Assembly (NCBI GenBank): GCA_025922795.1
Contig: JAICHC010000287.1
Location: forward strand, 1-5,029
Reading direction: 5' to 3'
From: Candidatus Binatia bacterium
GTDB taxonomy: Bacteria > Desulfobacterota_B > Binatia > UBA9968
DNA: 5,029 nt
The first letter of the stretch is position 1, and every line of letters begins with the position of its first letter. Positions 1 through 5,029 of this stretch are shown in pieces. Position numbers and translations under genes: made by a program. The notes under the pieces are model-generated. The model was not told the DNA's origin. It searched no databases and saw only the letters and a program-made list of their open reading frames with translations.

Positions 1-909
1 ATCTCCTTGACCGTCCCCGCCACCGGCTTGGGTTTGCTTATTCTCACCCTGACCTTCCTGCGGCGCATTGGTTTGAATACCGCCGGCGCCTTTTTGTCGT
101 TCCCCCTGCTGCTGTCCGCTCGACGCTTGTTGCTGTTCCTGTTGGCTGAGCGCGTTCGCCGCTTGGGCGAGGAGATCGCGATTGTCCTTTTGTTCCTGAT
201 TTTTTTGCTGCTCAGCGATTTTTTTTTCGATCTGCTGCGCCAGCACGCGTTTTTCTTCAGCGGAAATCTTGGGATTATCGAGCCTTGCAGCAACCGCGTC
301 AAGTTCATTGGCGAGCTCCCGAAGTTCAGGTTTGAGCGCCATCTGTCTCGCCAGCTCACGCAAGCGCTCGGGCCCGGCCCCGGTATCGCGCCCGGGCACA
401 CCTAACGGCAGCAACAAATGAATCAAAATAGCAGCGACGAGAGACCCACCGAAAGACCAGTAAGCCGATCTTTTGACGCGATACGGGAAATCGCGCTTGA
501 GGTCCACTCGATTGCGAAACCACTCGGCTTGCCGGCGTAGCCGCGCTATAAGTGACACCGGTTGGGTTGCAGGGTCGATGGTCGCCAGCGTGAGAAAATG
601 ATCCTGCGCACCGGACCTCAGATCCACCAGCCGCGCGGCCGAACGCACGCTAGCGATAAGCGGCCGGCGCCGCAGCAACACGGCCAATGCGCCGAGCACA
701 ACAATGAATACCGCCGCCAAGACCGCAACGTTCTGGCTCAACCACGTCGCGCGAAAAAAGAGTGCAATAACGTAAATCATTGCTGCCGCCGGAGGAACAA
801 ACATCAGCAACGAATCCCATAGTGCGTGGTGGCCCAAGCGAGCGACTAAACGACGGACGAGGCTCTCGGGTTCTTCGTGATCGGCTCCGCGGGGAGATGG
901 CACCTGCAT
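1..909 (-). CDS. Three-helix inner-membrane protein with Gln-rich charged tail (partial, C-terminus off the window)
   Basis: The frame is open from the ATG at 909 to the window edge, giving 303 residues with no stop, so the C-terminus is missing. Hydrophobic segments lie at about residues 32-52, 59-79 and 151-170. Between the second and third is a soluble stretch with a motif like ARLVDLRSGAQDHFLTLATI. This resembles the Asp/Gly-Leu-Arg-Asp pattern of large low-complexity membrane proteins (the DUF4175 / TIGR02302 type). From about 182 to 262 the chain is charged and helical, probably coiled coil. From about 254 it becomes Gln/Gly/Ser-rich low complexity. The start lies 48 bases after the mltG stop, in the same reading frame, and has no obvious Shine-Dalgarno sequence. 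It is probably the third gene of the leftward operon. Family assignment is inference from overall shape; the protein itself is well supported by continuous, plausible coding sequence. A 9-A and a 7-A tract lie in its coding strand (219-227 and 200-206). Confidence 0.8.
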   Translation of the reverse strand, partial: MQVPSPRGADHEEPESLVRRLVARLGHHALWDSLLMFVPPAAAMIYVIALFFRATWLSQNVAVLAAVFIVVLGALAVLLRRRPLIASVRSAARLVDLRSGAQDHFLTLATIDPATQPVSLIARLRRQAEWFRNRVDLKRDFPYRVKRSAYWSFGGSLVAAILIHLLLPLGVPGRDTGAGPERLRELARQMALKPELRELANELDAVAARLDNPKISAEEKRVLAQQIEKKIAEQQKNQEQKDNRDLLAQAANALSQQEQQQASSGQQQGERQKGAGGIQTNAPQEGQGENKQTQAGGGDGQGD

Positions 910-957
910 TGCGCCAACTATAACATGTTGCCGTTGGCGGCTGAAGCTCGCGGAACA

Positions 958-2052
958 CTAGTGCCGTGCCGGCGACTTGCTACGGCGTGACGACAGCTCG
1001 CGCACGGGTTGAAAGGCTTTTACCGCTCGATTATGTTCCTCGATCGTTTCGGAGAATAAGTGCGTGCCGTCATTCTTAGACACAAAGTAAAGGTAAGAAA
1101 CCGGCGCAGGTTGAAGTGCCGCCCGGATCGATGCAAGGCTCGGATTGCAGATCGGTCCCGGCGGCAGCGCCGCAATCCGATAGGTATTATAGGGAGTCGG
1201 ATCATTTAAGTGTTTTCGGGTCAAATTGCCGGTGAAATCCTTCATGCCGTAAATCACGGTGGGATCGCTTTGCAAAGGCATTTGACGCTTCAATCGATTG
1301 TGAAACACCGCTGAAATTAACGGCCGCTCGGCGTCGATCCCGGTTTCCTTTTCGATGATCGAGGCGAGCGTAAGTACTTGGTGCGGGGTCAAGGAATTCG
1401 CGCCGTCCAGGTGATTCAATAATGGAAGGGAAATTTTTCGAAACTGCTCCGCCAGGGTCAAAATAATCTCCTTCTCCGGCGTGGACGGCGTGAAGTGATA
1501 GGTGCTCGGAAACAAGTAGCCCTCAAGCCCTTTCTCATGCAACCCAAGCGTTGTCAGTAACGATGGATTGGCAGCTTCCGCGAGAAAATTTTCCTTGTCG
1601 GCAATCTGCATCTTGTCGAGCAGCGTTGCAATTTCCTTTACCGTCAGACCTTCCGGAATGGTAACGGTTTGGAAGGTTCCTCGCCCGCTAACCAGCCGGT
1701 CCAAAATCTCCCGAGGTGGCGCACTGGACTCGAACTGATAAAGCCCTTGATGGATTTTTTTTTCCGCCCCGCTTAACCGGGCCCAAATCGAGAACAAAAA
1801 GCCGTTGGAAATTAGTTTTTGATCGCGCAGCTTGCGCACCACGGCTGCCAATGAATCACCTTGATCGACGCGGATCTGCGCCGGATGGACGCCGTCGATC
1901 GGCACCGAAAAATGAACATGGTAGACCAGGATACCGGCTGGGACCGTGGTGTAAACCAGCGTGGCAAAGAGTAAAAGGCGTAGCTTTTTCACGTTCGGAG
2001 CGTTGGAATGAATAGGCGGGCGCGACCGGTTTTCAAAACGGCCGACACTCAA
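958..2052 (-). CDS. mltG: Endolytic murein transglycosylase MltG (YceG family)
   Basis: MltG is an inner-membrane lytic transglycosylase that cuts nascent peptidoglycan strands, releasing ends with 1,6-anhydro-MurNAc. Numbering from the TTG at 2052 (364 residues), a single membrane helix lies at about 24-45. A LysM-like subdomain follows at about 59-147, with the IPEGLTVKEIATLL segment at 132-145. The catalytic YceG core is next: EGYLFPSTY at 177-185, IIEKET at 232-237 (its Glu, residue 234 or 236, should be the counterpart of E. coli Glu218), LQSDPTVIYGM at 260-270, PYNTY at 287-291 and LPPGPICNP at 296-304. All expected core motifs are present, so the enzyme should be active. Start choice is uncertain. 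TTG 2052 overlaps the upstream stop as TTGA and has GGAAAA just before it. GTG 1992 gives 344 residues, closer to the E. coli length of about 340. TTG 2079 would overlap the upstream gene by 31 bases. Expression is probably coupled to the upstream gene. A 9-A tract lies at 1755-1763. Confidence 0.95.
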   Translation of the reverse strand: MSVGRFENRSRPPIHSNAPNVKKLRLLLFATLVYTTVPAGILVYHVHFSVPIDGVHPAQIRVDQGDSLAAVVRKLRDQKLISNGFLFSIWARLSGAEKKIHQGLYQFESSAPPREILDRLVSGRGTFQTVTIPEGLTVKEIATLLDKMQIADKENFLAEAANPSLLTTLGLHEKGLEGYLFPSTYHFTPSTPEKEIILTLAEQFRKISLPLLNHLDGANSLTPHQVLTLASIIEKETGIDAERPLISAVFHNRLKRQMPLQSDPTVIYGMKDFTGNLTRKHLNDPTPYNTYRIAALPPGPICNPSLASIRAALQPAPVSYLYFVSKNDGTHLFSETIEEHNRAVKAFQPVRELSSRRSKSPARH

Positions 2053-2618
2053 TTTTCCGTGATATTGACCTTCATCCAACCTTCGATCTGCCGGACAAAA
2101 CCGGCAAACGGATCTTCCCCTGGAGCCGGCGCAAAGTAGGCTTTACGGGTATAATCAAGCGCGCCGGAATAGTATTCGAATTTCTTGGAAAGCTCCTGGT
2201 AGAGGAAATAGCCGGTGCGGTAGAGCGAAAGGTCGAGCTCGGAAACAGTCCAGTACGAGCGGCTTCCTTCCTGAAAATAATAGTCGAGCGATCCGCTTCC
2301 TTCCAGATGCTGACGAAAAATTCCGCTCATAAACAAGGCATAATCGCCTGCATACTTGCGCAAAGACCGCTCACGCAAAACATCGCTTTCATCCGGAGCG
2401 CCGGCCGCTCGCTGCGCTGATATTTCCGCCACTTGATCGATGCCGCGTCCGCCGCGATTGCGAAATCGATACAGATGATCGGCCCGGGCAAAGTCTGCCA
2501 ACACGTCCGCGACATAGCTGGCAACGGTGGCATCGTAAATTCCCAGTTGCCAAAAACTCTGCCTAACCATTTTCAGAAAAAATTTTTGCAAGCGGTTATC
2601 CGGTGCGCTATTTTCCAT
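2049..2618 (-). CDS. Unrecognised aromatic-rich protein coupled to mltG
   Basis: This is an intact 189-residue frame starting at ATG 2618, with a GAG-containing purine stretch just upstream (TTAGAGAAG). I do not recognise the family. No signal peptide or membrane helix is visible, so it is probably cytoplasmic. The composition looks helical and is rich in aromatics: 15 Tyr and 13 Phe, with 12 of the Tyr between residues 89 and 161 (pairs YY at 113-114 and 149-150). The segment at about 34-60 (SYVADVLADF, then DHLYRFRNRGG) is the most motif-like part, with alternating acidic and hydrophobic residues followed by a basic Gly-rich turn. Its stop overlaps or abuts the mltG start, which argues for co-translation and a possible link to envelope or division work. 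That link is inference from position only. It is probably the first gene of the leftward operon, since the upstream neighbour is divergent. Confidence 0.82.
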   Translation of the reverse strand: MENSAPDNRLQKFFLKMVRQSFWQLGIYDATVASYVADVLADFARADHLYRFRNRGGRGIDQVAEISAQRAAGAPDESDVLRERSLRKYAGDYALFMSGIFRQHLEGSGSLDYYFQEGSRSYWTVSELDLSLYRTGYFLYQELSKKFEYYSGALDYTRKAYFAPAPGEDPFAGFVRQIEGWMKVNITEN

Positions 2619-2630
2619 CTTCTCTAATAA

Positions 2631-2666
2631 ATGATACCAGAGTTACAAAGGCGTGAAAAGATTATA
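2631..2666 (-). promoter_or_regulatory. Candidate promoter(s) for the leftward operon
   Basis: Two overlapping promoter-like arrangements read leftward. The first has TTTTCA (2659-2654), 17 bases, then TATCAT (2636-2631) preceded by TGG, an extended -10 form. It would leave only about six bases of leader before the ATG at 2618. The second is a perfect TATAAT (2666-2661) with no good -35 at the usual distance. Both are sigma70-style guesses made by eye. Confidence 0.3.
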
Positions 2667-2675
2667 AACTAATCT
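2659..2675. repeat. Short inverted repeat in the divergent gap, operator-like
   Basis: AGATTA (2659-2664) and TAATCT (2670-2675) form perfect six-base arms around a five-base AT-rich centre. The repeat overlaps the TATAAT of the leftward promoter candidate and lies between two divergent genes, where a regulator could control either. The arms are short and AT-rich, so chance occurrence is quite possible. Confidence 0.25.
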
Positions 2676-2729
2676 CTCGTTGAGCGTCGGCGGCCTGCTG
2701 TCCGGGCGACCGTTTATATGGGAGCTATG

Positions 2730-2789
2730 ATGCCGTGGAGATTAGATTTTTTCGCTTCGGCCGGTCGGAAAATAAGGAACAAACCATGA
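2730..2789 (+). CDS. Possible 19-residue leader peptide upstream of the LeuA-domain gene
   Basis: The ATG at 2730 is preceded by GGGAG (2720-2724) at five bases' spacing, a good ribosome binding site. It opens a 19-codon frame (MPWRLDFFASAGRKIRNKP). The TGA stop at 2787-2789 overlaps the ATG of the next gene as ATGA. In-frame ATGs at 2727 and 2718 are alternative starts. The peptide has no run of Leu, Ile or Val codons, so it does not look like a classical branched-chain attenuator. It could serve translational coupling, or be chance, because the downstream gene has its own ribosome binding site. Existence as a translated peptide is inference. Confidence 0.3.
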   Translation: MPWRLDFFASAGRKIRNKP

Positions 2790-3304
2790 CGAGGGATCTT
2801 AAAGAAATCTTTTTTCAACTGGAAGGTGCATGGGCATCGTTTGAGTTGATGTCGATTCGTAAACGCGACGATTATCTGAAGCCGTTCCGTGTGCTCCATT
2901 GCAACATCGCCGATCAGGTCGACTTTGAAGCGCCGTCATCTGGCTTGACCGCGGCGACGGAAGCGACCGTATTGATTGAAATCTTCGGAGAACAGGATCT
3001 CGTTGCCGCCAGCGGTCGAGGGCCGGTTCATGCGGTCGACAACGCCATGCGAAAGGTTCTCGAACGGCATTACCCGCAGCTCTCGGAGGTCCGCCTCGAA
3101 GAATTCGATGTGCGCTTGCTGCACGGCGGATCACTGGATGACGACGAAAAAGGCGCGGCGGCTTTGGTCCGGGTCTTAGCTATCTTCGGCGACGGCAGAG
3201 AACGATGGGGGACTGTGGGCGTGGCCGCCGATATCCTCCAGGCCAGCGTCGAATGTATCATCGATGGACTCGAGTGGAAGCTTCGCGGTCAACAGAAACA
3301 CTGA
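2786..3304 (+). CDS. Stand-alone LeuA allosteric (dimer) domain protein, citramalate synthase C-terminal-like
   Basis: This 172-residue protein matches the C-terminal regulatory domain of (R)-citramalate synthase and 2-isopropylmalate synthase (LeuA dimer domain, PF08502). In those enzymes the domain binds Ile or Leu and gives feedback inhibition. Recognisable pieces are a linker-like segment ASFELMSIRK (17-26), then FRVLHCNI (34-41), ATEATVLIEI (57-66), GRGPVHAVDNAMRKVL (77-92), the helix after it ending YPQL, VRVLAIF (128-134) and WGTVGVAADILQASVECIID (141-160). There is no TIM-barrel catalytic domain, and the upstream gap is too short to hold a lost one. I chose ATG 2786 because TAAGGA (2773-2778) lies eight bases before it; an in-frame GTG at 2735 lacks such support. 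The frame is intact and the core motifs are conserved, which argues against decay. It may bind a branched-chain amino acid or pair with a synthase encoded elsewhere; both are inference. Confidence 0.88.
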   Translation: MTRDLKEIFFQLEGAWASFELMSIRKRDDYLKPFRVLHCNIADQVDFEAPSSGLTAATEATVLIEIFGEQDLVAASGRGPVHAVDNAMRKVLERHYPQLSEVRLEEFDVRLLHGGSLDDDEKGAAALVRVLAIFGDGRERWGTVGVAADILQASVECIIDGLEWKLRGQQKH

Positions 3305-3316
3305 CCGGATTCAAAT

Positions 3317-3354
3317 GCGTCGGGGGCTTTGCTTTCGAGGCAACAAACCGACGC
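3317..3354. repeat. Inverted repeat between the LeuA-domain gene and the hydrolase
   Basis: GCGTCGG (3317-3323) and CCGACGC (3348-3354) are perfect seven-base arms. Inside the 24-base loop a smaller TTGC/GCAA pairing (3329-3332 with 3340-3343) can form. A pyrimidine-rich stretch, TATTTTCTCTTT (3361-3372), starts six bases after the outer stem. It could be a weak terminator for the upstream gene or a structure in the hydrolase leader. The run of T is broken and displaced, so a standard intrinsic terminator is not convincing. Confidence 0.3.
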
Positions 3355-3374
3355 CGCGGATATTTTCTCTTTGA

Positions 3375-4220
3375 ATGTTAGCCTTTGGGTCGCACTTTTG
3401 GCGAACACTCTGCTTTGTGGCTTTGTTTGCTCTTCTCAGTGCCTGCCGAATCGAAGACGGCATGATTTTTCATCCGAGCCCGACGCTCGCAGGTACGCCT
3501 CGGCAGGTTGGCCTCGAATTCGAAGACATCTTCTTTACAACTCGTGACGGCGTTCGGCTCAATGGTTGGTTCATTCCTCATCCAGAGTCCCGCTCTACTC
3601 TAGTATGGTTCCACGGCAATGCCGGCAACATTAGCCATCGCATCGACAATATCAAACTGCTGCACGATAAGGTAAAAGTGAATGTCTTTATCTTCGACTA
3701 CCGGGGCTATGGCCGGAGCGAAGGCCACGCCTCGGAAGCAGGCACTTATCTAGACGGTGAAGCGGCGCTCGACCTGCTGCGTAAGAAACTCGGCGTCAAG
3801 AGCGACAAGATCATCTTATTCGGTCGTTCCTTGGGCGCCGCCGTCGCCACCGAAATGGCAACTCGTTTCATCAATCAGGGACTGATTCTGGAGAGTCCGT
3901 TTATCTCGATTGCAGAAATGGCTCGTATTGTGTTGCCCTTCTTGCCGATCCGCTTTTTGCTGCAAACGCGCTACGATGTTGGAACAACGATCAAAAAAAT
4001 TAGAGTTCCCTTGCTCGTGCTGCATGGTGATCGCGACGAAATCGTGCCGTTCAGCCACGGCGAAACCATCTTTGATAAGGCGCCCGAACCGAAAAAATTC
4101 TTTGCTATTCCCGGTGCCAATCACAACGATACCTATGTCATCGGCGGCGAAAATTACTTTCAACAGATAAAGGAATTCGTCGAATGGACGGCGGCAAAAG
4201 CGGCTCCAGCCGATCGTTGA
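3375..4220 (+). CDS. Alpha/beta-hydrolase of the BEM46/ABHD type, predicted lipoprotein
   Basis: This is a 281-residue serine hydrolase. The N-terminus has one Arg, a hydrophobic stretch and a lipobox LSAC with Cys24, so it should be exported and lipid-anchored. The fold signature is complete: FHGNAGN (79-85, oxyanion-hole region), FDYRGYGRSEG (107-117), the nucleophile elbow GRSLG with Ser152, the acid in HGDRDEIVP (probably Asp221), and the catalytic His250 in PGANHND. The motif set matches the BEM46 / ABHD13-ABHD17 group rather than lipases with long lids. The substrate is unknown; esters, thioesters or lipids are possible. The ATG at 3375 has no good ribosome binding site, but it is the start that gives a complete signal peptide. 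It lies 70 bases after the LeuA-domain gene on the same strand and may be cotranscribed. It converges with the phosphorylase gene, 27 bases away. Confidence 0.93.
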   Translation: MLAFGSHFWRTLCFVALFALLSACRIEDGMIFHPSPTLAGTPRQVGLEFEDIFFTTRDGVRLNGWFIPHPESRSTLVWFHGNAGNISHRIDNIKLLHDKVKVNVFIFDYRGYGRSEGHASEAGTYLDGEAALDLLRKKLGVKSDKIILFGRSLGAAVATEMATRFINQGLILESPFISIAEMARIVLPFLPIRFLLQTRYDVGTTIKKIRVPLLVLHGDRDEIVPFSHGETIFDKAPEPKKFFAIPGANHNDTYVIGGENYFQQIKEFVEWTAAKAAPADR

Positions 4221-4235
4221 CCGCGAATGCTGGAG
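4204..4235. terminator. Possible hairpin at the convergent gene ends
   Basis: CTCCAGC (4204-4210) and GCTGGAG (4229-4235) form a perfect seven-base stem with an 18-base loop that spans the hydrolase stop codon. It lies where two genes converge and could serve both. The sequence after it is TATTTGG on the + strand, and on the - strand CGCTTTTGCC lies close beyond the stem. Neither is a strong U-tract and the loop is long, so termination is uncertain. Confidence 0.3.
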
Positions 4236-4247
4236 TATTTGGAGGAG

Positions 4248-5027
4248 CTAATCCAACGCTTGCATCGGTTTTGCGCCGGTACGCGCATATGCATTTCGGA
4301 CATATTGCCAAATCATGCGTTGGGTGTTGAAGAAAGACCCATTGAGCGCAATCGCCGAACGCATGACCTGCGCGTACTTATCGGGTTCCTTGTAATAAAG
4401 CGGCAGAATCACACGCTCGAGTTTCTCATAGAGCGAGGCCGCTTCCGCGCTTGAATCGTTTTCCGTGTCTCTGAGGTCGCTGATCGCCCACCCCGTCACT
4501 CCTTCGACGTGACCTTCGATCCACCAACCATCCAGAACGCTGAAGCTGGGCACACCGTTAAGCGCGGCTTTCATCCCGCTGGTGCCGGACGCTTCCTGCG
4601 GTCGCAGGGGCGTATTGAGCCAGACATCGACACCGGAACAAAGCAATTTGCCCAAAGCCATGTCGTAGTTTTCCAGGTAAACGACACGCACGTCTTTGGC
4701 AAGCACGGCCGCCGCTTCGAAAATTCTCCGGATAATTTCTTTACCGCCCTCGTCCCTCGGATGCGCCTTGCCGGCGTAAATGAGCTGGATCGGCCCCGCT
4801 TGTTGAGCGATCTGTTTAAGCCGGTCGAGATTTGTGAACAGCAAATCGGCGCGCTTATAACCCGTGGCCCGGCGGGCAAACCCGAGGGTAAAAACTTTTT
4901 CATCAAGTTGACTGCCGGTGAGCCAACGCACTTGATGAAGTAGGTCTTTTTTTACCTGTGAGTGCGCTTGCTGGATTTCGGACTGGGGAATGCCGATGGC
5001 ATAGCGTAGATAACAATTATCGGTCCG
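4248..5027 (-). CDS. glgP: Alpha-glucan phosphorylase, C-terminal part (N-terminus off the window)
   Basis: The enzyme releases glucose 1-phosphate from the non-reducing ends of glycogen or maltodextrin using phosphate and pyridoxal phosphate, in the cytoplasm. The frame is open from the window edge to the TAG at 4250-4248, giving 259 visible residues. The clearest signature is EASGTSGMKAALNG (visible residues 145-158), whose Lys153 is the expected pyridoxal-phosphate Schiff-base lysine. FTLGFARRATGYKRADLLF (46-64) and LIYAGKAHPRD (82-92) are typical phosphate/sugar-binding parts of the GT35 fold. VLDGWWIEG (164-172) and the short C-terminus point to the archaeal/Thermus-type phosphorylases (TIGR02094, often with an N-terminal DUF3417) rather than the E. 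coli GlgP/MalP type. A GTG at 4931 is internal: coding sequence continues upstream of it without a stop. The name glgP is by family, not proven orthology. Confidence 0.95.
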   Translation of the reverse strand, partial: RTDNCYLRYAIGIPQSEIQQAHSQVKKDLLHQVRWLTGSQLDEKVFTLGFARRATGYKRADLLFTNLDRLKQIAQQAGPIQLIYAGKAHPRDEGGKEIIRRIFEAAAVLAKDVRVVYLENYDMALGKLLCSGVDVWLNTPLRPQEASGTSGMKAALNGVPSFSVLDGWWIEGHVEGVTGWAISDLRDTENDSSAEAASLYEKLERVILPLYYKEPDKYAQVMRSAIALNGSFFNTQRMIWQYVRNAYARTGAKPMQALD

Positions 5028-5029
5028 CC

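Noticed and set aside
7..405. Hydrophobic 132-residue + strand frame at the left edge
   Set aside because: It lies antisense to the continuous frame of the membrane protein on the - strand; its Leu/Phe richness is the mirror of the Lys/Glu/Gln codons there, and it shows no family motif.
562..958. Frames at 562-822 (+) and 650-958 (-) near the start of the membrane protein
   Set aside because: Both overlap the membrane protein's better-supported frame, have unlikely Arg/His-rich composition and lack motifs.
1716..2015. 99-residue + strand frame opposite mltG
   Set aside because: It is fully antisense to conserved MltG sequence and has no recognisable domain or ribosome binding site.
2680..2718. 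Possible + strand promoter TTGAGC with TTTATA
   Set aside because: The spacing between the hexamers is about 27 bases, far from the usual 16-18.
2619..2785. Remnant of a citramalate synthase catalytic domain upstream of the regulatory domain
   Set aside because: The gap is only 167 bases, an in-frame TGA lies at 2681-2683, and no synthase-like peptide is visible in it.
2799..3134. 111-residue - strand frame opposite the LeuA-domain gene
   Set aside because: It is Arg/Pro-rich, typical of a shadow frame; the + strand frame carries conserved family motifs.
4509..4943. 144-residue + strand frame opposite the phosphorylase
   Set aside because: The - strand carries the pyridoxal-phosphate lysine motif and continuous phosphorylase homology, so this frame is a shadow.
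1..5029. RNA genes, CRISPR arrays, insertion sequences, prophage or defence genes
   Set aside because: No tRNA-like cloverleaf, regularly spaced repeats, transposase or phage motif was seen on either strand when reading by eye.

Overview
The window looks like chromosome of a Gram-negative bacterium. It has a predicted lipoprotein with a lipobox, an MltG-type murein lytic transglycosylase, moderate GC content and dense gene packing. The lineage cannot be fixed from sequence alone. The phosphorylase type and the mltG neighbourhood would fit an environmental Desulfobacterota/Binatota/NC10-like organism, but this is a weak guess. There are no RNA genes, mobile elements, CRISPR arrays or phage genes that I can support.

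Layout: a leftward cluster occupies about 1-2618. Read in transcription order it holds an unrecognised aromatic-rich 189-residue protein (2618-2049), mltG (overlapping or abutting it, ending at 958), and a three-helix membrane protein with a charged, Gln-rich tail (909 to beyond position 1, cut by the window edge). A divergent gap (2619-2785) carries promoter-like sequence, an inverted repeat and a possible short leader reading frame. It is followed on the + strand by a stand-alone copy of the C-terminal allosteric (LeuA dimer) domain of citramalate/isopropylmalate synthases (2786-3304), then a BEM46-like alpha/beta-hydrolase lipoprotein (3375-4220). Converging on that from the right is the C-terminal part of an alpha-glucan phosphorylase (5027-4248, N-terminus outside the window).

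The leftward trio is probably one operon linked to cell-envelope work: MltG cuts nascent glycan strands at the inner membrane and the next gene encodes another inner-membrane protein. The + strand pair shares only direction, and I see no functional link between the two. The phosphorylase belongs to glycogen/maltodextrin breakdown and is unrelated.

Most of the window is ordinary housekeeping. I do not see a clearly new multi-gene system. The items most worth a second look are the regulatory domain without a catalytic partner, the short frame that ends in an ATGA overlap with its start, and the unrecognised protein coupled to mltG.
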